A stretch of 64,000 nucleotides of DNA from Colwellia sp. 75C3 (GTDB lineage: Bacteria; Pseudomonadota; Gammaproteobacteria; Enterobacterales; Alteromonadaceae). The stretch spans positions 115,933 to 179,932 of the forward strand of contig NZ_PJAU01000057.1 in assembly GCF_002836255.1 (NCBI RefSeq), in the 5' to 3' direction. Under the pieces are notes generated by a model that saw only the letters and a program-made list of their open reading frames with translations, was not told the origin of the DNA and did not search any database. Below, piece after piece: positions 9,019 through 19,200 of this stretch. Each line of letters opens with the position of its first letter. Positions within the stretch are counted from its first letter, which is position 1. Position numbers and translations under genes: made by a program.

Positions 9019-11298
9019 CTAAAATTGATAATGAAAGTTTATTTTTTCACTGCCAATAGCAAGGGTAAACTCACCCTCTTCAACAATACGCTTTAGTTTA
9101 GGGTTAACAAAAGTTAAATCACCTTTACTGATACTAAAGTTAACTTGTTTGCTTTGTCCTGCTTTTAAATTGATTTTTTTGAAGGCTTTTAAACGTTTAA
9201 CTGCAGGACTAACAGAGGCGAATAAATCGCTAACATAAAGCTCTACGGATTCTTTTCCTTCAAACTTTCCTGTGTTGGTAACCTTTACCGAAATATTAAG
9301 TTTATTGTCACCTTTAAGTGTTTTACTGCTCAGTTTAATATTTGAATAAGCAAAAGTGGTATAACTTAAACCATGCCCGAATGGCCATTGTGGTTTGTAA
9401 CCGTTATAACTCATGTCACCAGGAGTTAATTGTTGAATATCATTTAAATAAACACGGTCGTAATTAGCAAAATCACCAGTACATTGTGGGTAACTGTAAG
9501 GTAATTTACCGTTAGGATTGTAATCACCAAAAATAACATCGCTAATAGCTTGTGCGCCCTGGCTACCCGGTATATACGCTTGAACTATTGCTTTTGTTGC
9601 GCCAACAATGTCTTTGATAATGCGTGGGCGTCCTTCGGCTAAAACAACAATGACGGGTTTACCCGTTGATAATGCCGCTTGTGCTAAAGCCATCTGATTG
9701 TTTGCTAGGTTTAGGTCATCAAGGGCACCCGGCGATTCAGCATAGGCATTTTCACCTAAGGCAAGTACTATATAATCTGCTTTTTTTGCTTTTGTAATTA
9801 AACCTTCAACGTCATAATTTTTCTCGTTATTAAAACCTGCGTAGGTGTGAGTGATTAAGTTCTTTTTACCAACTGCTCTATGAAAAGCATCTAAAATTGT
9901 TTTTTCATTTTCAGGGTAGTTAGCCTCAACATCACCCTGCCATGAATATGACCAGCTACCATTTAATGGCGCATGAGAATGGCCTGTAGGACCTGCTAAT
10001 AATATTTTAGCGTTTTTAGGCAAAGGCAAAATATCGTTGTCATTTTTTAATAACGTAATGGATTCACGAGCCGCTTTTAGTGCTAAGTTTTTATACTCAG
10101 CTTTACCAAAGTTTTTGGCTGCCTCAGCTTCGTGGTAGGCGTTATCAAATAAACCTAATTGATATTTAAGCTTTAAAATAATACCTACAGACTTATCAAT
10201 ACGTGCTTCTGAGATATCGCCAGATTTTACTAAATCGACTAATAATTCATAGAATGAAAAATCTTTTGGCACCATACTCATATCAATACCTGCATCAACA
10301 GCTTGTTTAACTGCTTCGCGTGGTGATTCAGCGACCATATGACGAGTATGCAAACGAATAACATCTTCCCAGTCTGTAACCACCAATCCTTTAAAGCCAA
10401 GTTCGCCTCTGAGAAGATCTGTTAATAGACGTTTGCTGCCGTGAACAGGAATACCATTTACTGAGGCTGAATTGATCATTATTGATGATGAGCCAGCATC
10501 AACAGCGGCTTTAAATTGTGGTAAATACTTTTCCCATAATACAATATCAGGAATATAAGCAGGCGTTCTATCCTTGCCATTAGCGGGATCAGAATAACCA
10601 ATAAAGTGTTTCATGGTAGAAGCTACAGCGGTGGTATTTTCAAGTCCATCTTCTTCATATGCCTGAATTACACCAACACCCATTTGAGTCGTTAGGTAAG
10701 TATCTTCACCATAGGTCTCTGAAAAACGTGACCAAATTGGGTTAACACCTAAATCAAGTACCGGATCAAAATTCCAACGAACGCCTGTGGCACGTAGTTC
10801 TTTACCTGTCGCTTTAGCGGTAGCTTTAGCCAGTTTAAGATTACGAGTAGCGGCTAGCCCAATGTTATGAGGATAAAGGGTTGAGCCTTTAGTGTAAGTA
10901 ACACCGTGAATTGCATCAACGCCATAAATTACGGGTAATTTATTAGGTGTTTGCAGTGCCTCATCTTGAATTTCTTTAATCAATCGATTCCATTGCTTTA
11001 CCGTTAATGCCGTGGCTGTTGAGTTTAAAATTGATCCTACTTTGTAGGTATGAATGGCTTTTTTCAGTTTTTCTTTATCAATAACTAAACCGTCACCTGT
11101 TTCACGGCTACCCTTATCTAAAATTACCGCTAAAGTAATTTGGGTCATTTGACCTACTTTTTCTTCAATGGTCATTTTCGAAAGCAAGTGGGTGACTTCC
11201 TTGTCGATATCCTGCTCGGAACGTTTTATGGGGGTTGCTAGTAGACTTTGACTAATTAGCGTAAGTGAAGCTAGCAATAAAAATGTCTTTTTAAGCAT
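9019..11298 (-). CDS. Secreted GH3 beta-glycosidase
   Basis: A 759-residue glycoside hydrolase family 3 enzyme that trims beta-linked residues from the non-reducing end of oligosaccharides. Signal peptide MLKKTFLLLASLTLISQSLLA; TIM-barrel domain about 35-385 with VIYGVDAIHG, MKHFIGYSDP and the nucleophile motif VVTDWEDV (about D309); alpha/beta sandwich domain about 405-620; fibronectin-III-like C-terminal domain (VELYVSDLFASVSPAVKRLKAF). The layout matches periplasmic beta-glucosidases and exo-glucanases; xylosidase activity is also possible. The start at 11298 is supported by GGAG 7 bases upstream and by the signal peptide. A further upstream in-frame start would almost touch the operator at 11356. 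It is the next gene downstream of the SGNH esterase but has its own operator. Confidence 0.93.
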   Translation of the reverse strand: MLKKTFLLLASLTLISQSLLATPIKRSEQDIDKEVTHLLSKMTIEEKVGQMTQITLAVILDKGSRETGDGLVIDKEKLKKAIHTYKVGSILNSTATALTVKQWNRLIKEIQDEALQTPNKLPVIYGVDAIHGVTYTKGSTLYPHNIGLAATRNLKLAKATAKATGKELRATGVRWNFDPVLDLGVNPIWSRFSETYGEDTYLTTQMGVGVIQAYEEDGLENTTAVASTMKHFIGYSDPANGKDRTPAYIPDIVLWEKYLPQFKAAVDAGSSSIMINSASVNGIPVHGSKRLLTDLLRGELGFKGLVVTDWEDVIRLHTRHMVAESPREAVKQAVDAGIDMSMVPKDFSFYELLVDLVKSGDISEARIDKSVGIILKLKYQLGLFDNAYHEAEAAKNFGKAEYKNLALKAARESITLLKNDNDILPLPKNAKILLAGPTGHSHAPLNGSWSYSWQGDVEANYPENEKTILDAFHRAVGKKNLITHTYAGFNNEKNYDVEGLITKAKKADYIVLALGENAYAESPGALDDLNLANNQMALAQAALSTGKPVIVVLAEGRPRIIKDIVGATKAIVQAYIPGSQGAQAISDVIFGDYNPNGKLPYSYPQCTGDFANYDRVYLNDIQQLTPGDMSYNGYKPQWPFGHGLSYTTFAYSNIKLSSKTLKGDNKLNISVKVTNTGKFEGKESVELYVSDLFASVSPAVKRLKAFKKINLKAGQSKQVNFSISKGDLTFVNPKLKRIVEEGEFTLAIGSEKINFHYQF

Positions 11299-11355
11299 TT
11301 CTATACTCCGGTATAGGTTGATTAAAATAATATGATTGTTATAAGCATACACCGA

Positions 11356-11371
11356 CTGATAACGATGTCAA
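11356..11371. promoter_or_regulatory. LacI-type operator, site 2
   Basis: CTGATAACGATGTCAA, centred about 65 bases upstream of the GH3 start, between the GH3 and SGNH genes. 15 of 16 positions fit the consensus. Confidence 0.75.
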
Positions 11372-11433
11372 TTAAGTGTTTGTCGCTAATTGTCGCAAAA
11401 TACATCAAGTGTACTTTTCACTTTGATTAGCAG

Positions 11434-12576
11434 TTAACGATTAAAGAGAGTGATTAACTTATCAGCAAACAACTTAGCGCCTTCAACACCTAAATGCACA
11501 GGATCAGCCAGCTTGTCAGTGCGAAGATTATCAACTGAGCTGATAGTATCACCATGAATTATATGTAGTTTGTTTCTACCTGATTGTTGCTTTTCTTTAA
11601 CTAAATTAATGATGACGTCGCGGTAGGCTTGAATGGGTAATTTGCTATGTTTGGCTTTATCACGACGAGTAAACAGTGGTGTAATGCAATACAAGTCGGC
11701 TTTTGGATGTAAATTTAACGCTGTATCGATGACCTTACTGTATCTTTCTTTAAAAGTGGCTAAATCGGCATTAGGTGCATTCCAGTCATTGTAGCCAATT
11801 AACAGACTCATTAATTTTACGTTATTAAAATCAGCTAACATCTGTGCCGTAGGTATTGATATTTGTGCACCGCCAACGGCTAAGTTGAATAGCTCTAAAT
11901 CAAGTGCTTGAGCAACTTGGTAAGGGTAGGTGAGATAACTTGCCGAGCCTTGACCAACACCATGACTGATGGAGTCACCCATTACTATGTATTTAGCTTT
12001 ACGTGGAGTGAAAAGCGTTGTTAACTCACTGTCATAATCAAGGTCTAGTGCAATTAAAGCAAGGTTCGCTAAGCTGGGTAGTAATACTTTATATTCCGAT
12101 AATTGATTAATGTTTTTTGATTGAAAAGTAACGTTAAAATTTTCTTTTTTAGGCGAAAACTTTACCGTTTTAATTAATTGCTCACCCTGACTTGTTACTT
12201 GATAAACAGCAATGTCTGAGCCGCGATTAATTTTTGGCAGCGCTTTAAAAGTTAACACAACATTATTACTAGAGGTTGCAAAGTTAATAGCAATGCTAGC
12301 ATTCGTTTGTGCTTTGTCACTGTTAAAGTTAGTGTCTTTTTTAGGTAGGGCAAGTACCGATTTTGCATGTCGAGTAAAACTTACCTGTGGCTTGTTATCA
12401 ATGTTGGTTTTATAGACGTACGATGTACCTAAATATCGGATTTTATCACTATGTACATCAATACGTTTAATTTGACTCTCAGTAGCATAACTTCCTAGCG
12501 TGACAGTACTTAATAACAGTAACAATACTCTTAACTGTTTAAGTTTTGTCATGGCGCTTTTCATGGCGTTTATCAT
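11434..12576 (-). CDS. Secreted SGNH/GDSL esterase with N-terminal jelly-roll domain (CE2-like)
   Basis: A 380-residue exported esterase. After a signal peptide (to about residue 31) comes a beta-sandwich region of about 150 residues, then an SGNH hydrolase domain with VMGDSISHG (Ser about 202), LAVGGAQIS (oxyanion Gly), LIGYNDWNAP (Asn) and DPVHLGVEGAKLF (Asp about 358, His about 361). All four SGNH blocks are present. A jelly-roll plus SGNH layout is typical of CE2-type carbohydrate acetyl esterases, so de-acetylation of the glycan is the likely job. It starts 11 bases after the stop of the upstream sulfatase, so it is in the same operon. The substrate and exact CE family are inferences. 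Confidence 0.85.
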   Translation of the reverse strand: MINAMKSAMTKLKQLRVLLLLLSTVTLGSYATESQIKRIDVHSDKIRYLGTSYVYKTNIDNKPQVSFTRHAKSVLALPKKDTNFNSDKAQTNASIAINFATSSNNVVLTFKALPKINRGSDIAVYQVTSQGEQLIKTVKFSPKKENFNVTFQSKNINQLSEYKVLLPSLANLALIALDLDYDSELTTLFTPRKAKYIVMGDSISHGVGQGSASYLTYPYQVAQALDLELFNLAVGGAQISIPTAQMLADFNNVKLMSLLIGYNDWNAPNADLATFKERYSKVIDTALNLHPKADLYCITPLFTRRDKAKHSKLPIQAYRDVIINLVKEKQQSGRNKLHIIHGDTISSVDNLRTDKLADPVHLGVEGAKLFADKLITLFNR

Positions 12577-12587
12577 AATATTTCTCG

Positions 12588-14264
12588 CTAAAAGCTTCTG
12601 ATAGTTTTTTCACTGGTTTTATAACCATAACGAACGGCCTTTGAAATAATTTTCATACCTTTCTTAATCGCAAACGGTTGATTATAAACGCGCATTTTAC
12701 TCGTTATCCATTTACCTTTTTTGTTTAAGTAACTCGTTTGGTAGCCAATAGATGAGCCTTGAGTATTGCCTTTAATGGCGATAAAGCCACTCTCATCTAA
12801 ATAAATACTAGGTTTAGCTGTGATAGGCTGTTGACCGTTCGGCCAAAAATCATTAGCAAGTTCTATTTCTGGTCGATCACTTAAATCATCTACATGAGAT
12901 TGCCATTCTTTCAAAGCAGATTGCATCTTCTTAAGTTGCTTTTTATAGGCTGGATTACTTGCTAAGTTATTCACTTCCTCTGGATCTTTAATGATGTTGT
13001 ATAACTCTTCAGCAGGTCGGTTGTTAAACCAGAAAGCTTGTTGCTTATTCATTCTACCCGCTTCAAATTCACGCCATAAATCTTGCATTAATATCATTTG
13101 ATCACGATAGGCTAAATGGGTAGCACCTGGTTTATTCGGTGCGTAGTTTTTAATGTATTTAAATTGGTTGCTGCGTACCGCTCTTTCTCGAAAAGGAAAC
13201 TCATCAAGTCTGTCTTTTGAGGCATATATATATTTACGTTTAGCTATCTTGTTTGTGGCATTATTATTTGGAATGCGTGCTTTACCTTGGATGTAGGTAG
13301 GGATATTAATATTTGCCATGGCTAAAATTGATGGAGCAATATCAACAAAACTTAATAGTTGGCTATCAATGCTGCCATTTATTGCTTTATTTGGACGATA
13401 TTTTTCTGGCCAGTGAATGATCATAGGCACTTTTAAACCACTGTCATAAACTTCACGTTTACCACGAGGAAGAGAGTCGCCATGATCGGTTGTCCAAATA
13501 ACGATGGTATTATCGCTTAAACCATCTTTTTTTAATTGTGTTAATAACTCACCCACTTGGGTATCCATAGCATGAATATTATTATAATGCAGTGCTATAC
13601 CTTCACGAATAAGTTGCGTATCAGGGTAATAAGCGGGAACCACAACCTGTTCAGGTTTAATCCAATTTTTAACTAAACCACTTTTTTTATTCTTCGTTGA
13701 TTTTTTGGGAAACAACTGACTTTCGTGAGTTATATCTAAATGATACATACCAAAGAAGGGTTGGTCTTTTTCTCGGCCTCGCCATGTCGGTTTTTTACCT
13801 TCATAATCCCATACGGTAAATGGGCCGCTGTGTGCAGAGGTATTGCTAAATTGATAATCTAGTTTTGATGAAACGTAGGTGTAGTAGCCATTTTTTCGTA
13901 ATAACTCTGGAAAAGCTTTAACTTCGGGTGCGGGTACTGCTCTATAATTTGATGCTTCAAATGAACGGGTACGCATGTGTTGGCCACCGACGGATATTTG
14001 ATGAACCCCAGTAATGAGCGATGTTCTACTGGGGGCACAAACACCCGCGGTAGTGAAGGTGTTAGGGTAACGGACACTTGTTTTAGCTAGCTCATCTAAT
14101 ACAGGCGTTTGAGCTACAGGGTCACCAAATGCACCTACTTTTGCGCTCATATCTTCTGCGACAACTAAGAGTATGTTGGGACGTTGTTCTTTTGCAAAAC
14201 TTGTTACAGAGCTTATAGCGAGTGCTAAACCTAAAGCAATTTTTATAGAGTTAAACTGTTTCAT
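12588..14264 (-). CDS. Secreted S1-type sulfatase (CAPSR active site)
   Basis: A 558-residue sulfatase with signal peptide MKQFNSIKIALGLALAISSVTSFA, metal site NILLVVAEDMSAKVGAFGD and active-site signature VCAPSRTSLITG (Cys about 76), later IVIWTTDHGDSLPRGKR. The AEDMS and DHGDSLPRGK blocks resemble heparan N-sulfatase-like (S1_8-type) enzymes, but the glycan target cannot be assigned. The C-terminal 80 residues form an extra small beta-rich domain after the sulfatase fold. The start at 14264 is preferred to the ATG just before it because AGGA is better spaced. It is followed by the SGNH esterase after 11 bases and preceded by another sulfatase with a hairpin between them. Confidence 0.93.
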   Translation of the reverse strand: MKQFNSIKIALGLALAISSVTSFAKEQRPNILLVVAEDMSAKVGAFGDPVAQTPVLDELAKTSVRYPNTFTTAGVCAPSRTSLITGVHQISVGGQHMRTRSFEASNYRAVPAPEVKAFPELLRKNGYYTYVSSKLDYQFSNTSAHSGPFTVWDYEGKKPTWRGREKDQPFFGMYHLDITHESQLFPKKSTKNKKSGLVKNWIKPEQVVVPAYYPDTQLIREGIALHYNNIHAMDTQVGELLTQLKKDGLSDNTIVIWTTDHGDSLPRGKREVYDSGLKVPMIIHWPEKYRPNKAINGSIDSQLLSFVDIAPSILAMANINIPTYIQGKARIPNNNATNKIAKRKYIYASKDRLDEFPFRERAVRSNQFKYIKNYAPNKPGATHLAYRDQMILMQDLWREFEAGRMNKQQAFWFNNRPAEELYNIIKDPEEVNNLASNPAYKKQLKKMQSALKEWQSHVDDLSDRPEIELANDFWPNGQQPITAKPSIYLDESGFIAIKGNTQGSSIGYQTSYLNKKGKWITSKMRVYNQPFAIKKGMKIISKAVRYGYKTSEKTIRSF

Positions 14265-14292
14265 CATTTATCCTAATATTTGTCACAATCAA

Positions 14293-14319
14293 AAAGACCA
14301 ACAATAATTGTTGGTCTTT
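14293..14319 (-). terminator. Strong hairpin between two sulfatase genes
   Basis: Perfect 12-base arms AAAGACCAACAA and TTGTTGGTCTTT with a 3-base loop. On the minus strand it is followed by U residues. It lies 25 bases after one sulfatase stop and 29 before the next start, with no promoter operator in between, so it probably acts as an internal attenuator. Confidence 0.7.
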
Positions 14320-14343
14320 ATAATTTAATACCAACATTAATTA

Positions 14344-15957
14344 TTAATGTTTAGCTGATTTTTTCTTGTCATCTTTTTTATCTTTAATAGGCTTTATTCG
14401 TAAGAACGTTCTTAAACCATCATCACCCTCTTTTTTCAACCAGTTATCTGGAAAGTCAGCTGTTTCGCCACGGTCACGTTCACGGTAAACCGCACCAGGA
14501 GTATACTTTTCAGTGTAAGGGATAACATTATCACCTTTTTTATTCACTAAAAGGTTGAATAAATCATGACGCATTTGCGCTATAAGTGGTTGATGTTTAG
14601 GTGTATTGATTAAGTTGTTCATTTCTTTAGGATCATTTTTTAAGTCATAAAGCTCTTCAGTGTCCCAAACACCGTGATATTGAATTAGTTTGTAGTTGTC
14701 AGTACGCAAAGCAAAAGTAGTTGGGGTAGAAGGGTAGTTAAATTCCCAATAATATTCATATAAAAAGTTCTCACGCCATTGATTTACTTCTTTGTTTTTA
14801 GCAAGAGGTAACCAACTGTCGCCATCAAAGTGAGCTGGTTTTTTAGCGCCTGCAATTTCTAATATTGTAGGGGCTATGTCTAGGTTAGCAACCATTTCGT
14901 CTACTACGGTGCCGGGTTTGAAATAACCGGGAGCATAAGCAAGTAACGGTACACGCATAGACTCTTCATAAGCATTACGCTTGTCAATTAAACCGTGTTC
15001 GCCAAACATAAAGCCGTTATCGCCCATTAACATCACAATAGTATCATTTTCTAAGTTATTATCTTTTAGCCACTTTAATACACGACCTAAACTATCATCC
15101 ACGGCAGATAGTGCTCTATGGTATTGACGCTTATATTCTTGAACGTCCATTTCACTATGGTATGGAAAGTCGACCCCATGCCAGCTATTACGTTGATTCT
15201 TGACCCACATAGGCTTGCCTGCATAGTTTTCTGGAGTATCGGCTTGGCTTTCAGGGACTTCAATTGCTACATCGCTATATTGATCTTTATGGCGTGGAGC
15301 AGGATCAAAATTAGAATGTACCGCTTTATGAGATAAATACATAAAAAATGGTTTGTCTGAATCACGTTTGTCTAACCAATCCACCGCGTAATCAGTCAAC
15401 TCATCGGTAATATAGCCCTTTTGGTCAACTCTTTCGCCATTGATATTAATTTTGTTTGTTCGACCTTTTTTATCTTTTTTGGGATAGTAATGTCCTTGAC
15501 CCGCAAAACTTAACCAATGATCAAACCCCGGTTGAGGAGAGTCACCGTGACCACCCATATGCCATTTGCCGAAGAAACTTGTTTCATAACCCACCTCTTG
15601 TAGGTAAGAAGGGAAATAAACTGAGCTTTCCTTCGCTGGGTTATTGTTATCAACTACACCATGATTATGCATGTATTGACCGGTTAATATCGTTGCACGA
15701 CTAGGAGAGCAAAGGGCGGTAGTAACAAAAGCATTTTTGAAATAAACACCGCCAGCGGCAAGTTTATCCATATTGGGTGTATCAATACGTGGGTTTAAAA
15801 AGCCTACTTCATCGTAGCGTTGGTCATCAGTTAAAATGTAGATGACATTTTTCTTTTGTTTTACTGTTTTGTTTACGGTTGCTGATAACGATGATACCGA
15901 AAAGCATAAACTTAAACTTAGCACTGTTATTTTTAACGCATCTATTTTTGAAGACAT
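14344..15957 (-). CDS. Secreted S1-type sulfatase (CSPSR active site)
   Basis: A 537-residue sulfatase, the first gene of the minus-strand operon. Signal peptide to about residue 26, metal site VIYILTDDQRYDE, signature ALCSPSRATILTGQ (Cys about 83), FFGKWHMGG and MLMGDNGFMFGEHGL. The TDDQR and DNGFMFGEHG blocks resemble N-acetylglucosamine-6-sulfatase/S1_11-type enzymes, though these are shared by several subfamilies. The C terminus is Lys-rich (KPIKDKKDDKKKSAKH), a feature shared with the sulfatase at 7197. GGGG is 6 bases before the start. A LacI operator (16015-16030) lies 58 bases upstream, so the gene is under the locus regulator. Its likely role is sulfate removal before or during depolymerisation. 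Confidence 0.93.
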   Translation of the reverse strand: MSSKIDALKITVLSLSLCFSVSSLSATVNKTVKQKKNVIYILTDDQRYDEVGFLNPRIDTPNMDKLAAGGVYFKNAFVTTALCSPSRATILTGQYMHNHGVVDNNNPAKESSVYFPSYLQEVGYETSFFGKWHMGGHGDSPQPGFDHWLSFAGQGHYYPKKDKKGRTNKININGERVDQKGYITDELTDYAVDWLDKRDSDKPFFMYLSHKAVHSNFDPAPRHKDQYSDVAIEVPESQADTPENYAGKPMWVKNQRNSWHGVDFPYHSEMDVQEYKRQYHRALSAVDDSLGRVLKWLKDNNLENDTIVMLMGDNGFMFGEHGLIDKRNAYEESMRVPLLAYAPGYFKPGTVVDEMVANLDIAPTILEIAGAKKPAHFDGDSWLPLAKNKEVNQWRENFLYEYYWEFNYPSTPTTFALRTDNYKLIQYHGVWDTEELYDLKNDPKEMNNLINTPKHQPLIAQMRHDLFNLLVNKKGDNVIPYTEKYTPGAVYRERDRGETADFPDNWLKKEGDDGLRTFLRIKPIKDKKDDKKKSAKH

Positions 15958-16014
15958 GTTATCCCCTTTACTTGCATGTTTGGATATGTGTTTAAAGATA
16001 TAAATTAGCAGTAA

Positions 16015-16030
16015 TTGATATCGTTATCAA
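16015..16030. promoter_or_regulatory. LacI-type operator, site 3
   Basis: TTGATATCGTTATCAA, 58 bases upstream of the sulfatase start at 15957. Full match to the locus consensus. Confidence 0.8.
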
Positions 16031-16213
16031 CAGAGATGTAAATTTAAAATGTTTAAAGTTGTTTAAAGTTTTGTACTTCGCATGCTTCTTAAGGAGGTAT
16101 TTTCATTTCAGCTAAATGATAGTGGTAGCATGAGTTCAATCAATTCAATGACTTATGGTGCCTTTGTTGTGGTTTATAGAAACTGTTAGTTTAGATATCT
16201 TTTATAATTTCAA

Positions 16214-16229
16214 TTGACAACGTTATCAA
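16214..16229. promoter_or_regulatory. LacI-type operator, site 4
   Basis: TTGACAACGTTATCAA, 53 bases upstream of the GH10 lipoprotein start at 16282. Full match to the locus consensus. Confidence 0.8.
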
Positions 16230-16281
16230 TCGATTGTAGCTTCAGCTTGAATATAACTCTAATAAAGAATGGTAACTAATA

Positions 16282-19200
16282 ATGAAAAACTATAAATGTA
16301 CCTTTGCACTTATGCTTATTTTCTCTTTGGGAGTACAAGGTTGTGGCTCTGAAGAACAAGTAATAGAAGAACTACCAATACTTGAAACTCCTGATGTGGA
16401 AGTTCCAGCAGAGGAAGTTCCAGTTGAGGAAGTTCCAGTTGAGGAAGTTCCAGTTGAGGAAGTTCCAGTTGAGGAAGTTCCAGTTGAGGAAGTTCCAGTT
16501 GAGGAAGTTCCAGTTGAGGAAGTTCCAGTTGAGGAAGTTCCTGTTGAAGAAGTTCCTGTTGAGGAAGTTCCAGTTGAGGAAGTTCCAGTTGAGGAAGTTC
16601 CAGTTGAGGAAGTTCCAGTTGAGGAAGTTCCTGTTGAGGAAGTTCCAGTTGAGGAAGTTCCAGTTGAGGAAGACGTTGAACTTTCTGCTTTTGAATTAGC
16701 GATGACAAAATGTAATAACCCTTGGAATGAGCTAGGTGTAGCGTTAAATGATAATAGTGAGTTGCTAAATGACCCATTATTATCGACATGTTATCGTGTG
16801 TCAGGGGTTGTTGATGGCTTAATTGATGACAATATTGACTTGTCAATTAATGGTGCTGAAACGCTAGCGGTGGCAAGTGAGGGGCAATTTGAATTTGTTA
16901 CTCCTTTTATCAGTGATGAAACGTTTATATTGAGCGTAAAAACTGCAGCAACAAAACATCAATGTAATTTGATTAATAACAGCGGCACAATTAATGATGA
17001 GCAAGCCAATAACCTTATTGTTCATTGTATAGCTACTACCAGCCAATGTGATAAAACCACAGAAAATATTACTGATGATAAAAACTTCTCAGGTAATAAT
17101 ATTGAAGGAATTGAGAGTCTTGTTAGTGATATTGAATGTGGTGTAGAACCATGGCGAGAAGCAGCTAACGAACGTATCAATAACATTCGTAAAACGTCAG
17201 GTACTATTACTATTGTTGATAAAAATGGTGAGCCAGTAACTAACGCTAAAGTGAACTTAACCCTTAACCGTCATAACTTTAAGTTTGGGGGAATTGCTCA
17301 GGCAAAATTATGGCATGGTGAAGCCGATGATGTTGCAGATCTATATAAAGCGGCTTATTTAGATTTTGGTTTTAATAAAGGTGGTTTTCAAAACGCTTTA
17401 AAATATAAATTAAGAGCAGGTTTAGAGCCTTTAGTACCGGCTATGCTTACTTGGTTTAAAGCGCATGATATCCCTGTGCGTGGGCATGCGTTGATCTGGC
17501 CAAAATGGACGAATATGGAAACAACAGTATCAGCACAAGATGCATTAGATATGGGCATTACCCAAGGAGATGTTGCGAACCTTCCCAGTGATGAACTGAA
17601 AATTTATGTTGATACCACGATTAGAAATTGGGCGAGTAAGTGGGATGTTGTTGAGTGGGATGTTGCTAACGAATTACGAGGTCACTACGATGTGCAAGAT
17701 ATTCTAGGCTATCAAGAAGAAGCACATTGGTACAAATTAGCTAAGGCTAATGTTCAAAATTCGGCGACATTATTTATTAATGATAATCGAATTATATCAG
17801 ATAGCAGTGAAACTGTGGTTTCAGATAAAGTTGCAGGCTATAAAAGTAATGTTGAAAGTATTCTTGCAGACGATACGTTAAATGAAGGTCATGTTGAAGC
17901 GCTTGGATTTCAAAGTCGCTTTGGTTCGATGTTATCTGCGGATACTATTTATCAACGTTTATCCTATTTTGATGACTTAAATCTGCCAATTTCAGCGACG
18001 GAATTTGAGATTAAAGATGACTTGATAACCACAGAGATTGACCGCGCTGTTTTAACTGAACGAGTGATGACTGTTTACTTTAGTAAAGAAAGTGTCAGTG
18101 ATATTTTAGTCTGGACATTTTTTGAAAGCTCTAGCCGAAGTGATGCTCGCCATTTAGTCGACTTAGAAGGCAATGCTAATTTACGAGGAAAAACGTGGTT
18201 GTATTTAGTTAAGAAACATTGGAATACCGATGTTACCACTTGGTTAGATAGGCAGGGGGAAACACAGCTAAACGGCTTTAAAGGTGAATATACTGCAACG
18301 GTATCTTTTACAAATTACCCTGATGAGCAGGTTGACTTCTCTTGGATTGATGGCACAAAGGGTAAAACAATTCAGTTACTTAATTACGCCAATGGTAGCG
18401 ACAGTGCAACACCTGCTAGTTTCAGTATTGATAGTTTTGAAAATACTGAAGTAGAGGAAGGCGTTATGTTTACTAGTACAGTACCGACCCTGTCAGGTGA
18501 TGATAATATTGGCGCTATTACTTGGACTGTAACCGGTGATGATGCCAACTTATTTAACCTTAACTCTATAACTGGCGTTTTAAGCCTTACAGCACAAGAC
18601 TTTGAATCACCAGCTGATACTGATATTGATAATAACTATGCGGTTATTTTAACTGCGACGGATGCTGTTGGTAATTTTGCAGAATTAGCTTTAGAGCTCG
18701 TTGTAACTGATAATCTTACCGATAACCAAGTACTAGTAAACTTCACTATTGATGAATTCATTACCACAACAATTGCTGAAAATGTAATTTATAGCAGTGA
18801 GCTGCCAAACCTTTCTGGTGATGAAGCAGTTGGTAGTGTTATTTGGACTGTTGAAGGCGATGATGCTAATTTATTTGTTGTCGATTCATCGACAGGTGCA
18901 TTAACTTTAGCGGCTCAAGATTTTGAAAATGCTAATGATTTAGCTGGAGATAATGACTATCTAGTAACACTTGTCGCGACTGATTCAGAAGATAATTTCG
19001 CCCAACTAGCATTAGTTATTTCAGTAACCAATGTTGATGAAGTTGTTGTTTATTCACCACCTGAGATTAGTGGTGACAATGGTGATATTTCGAGTGTTAT
19101 CAATGCTGGTGATTTAGTTTTTACTCGTCCAGCCCTGGCGACGGAAACGACACTTGATGGTGGCGCTGCCACAGTTGAAGGTAATAAATGGAAGTTATTC

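Larger units (their letters stand above)
15958..16281. other. Divergent promoter region with two operators
   Basis: 324 bases between a minus-strand sulfatase operon and the plus-strand GH10 lipoprotein gene. It carries one LacI-type operator near each gene (16015 and 16214) and nothing else recognised. Confidence 0.7.

Noticed and set aside
15884..15900. Partial operator match TGATAACGATGATAC
   Set aside because: It lies inside the sulfatase signal-peptide coding region and breaks the right half of the consensus.
16399..16668. Possible CRISPR-like array
   Set aside because: Units are contiguous without spacers and in frame with a lipoprotein, so it is a coding tandem repeat.
16316..16846. 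Minus-strand and second-frame open frames over the 15-bp repeats
   Set aside because: They are shadows of the tandem repeat in the GH10 lipoprotein; low-complexity translation, no start signal.
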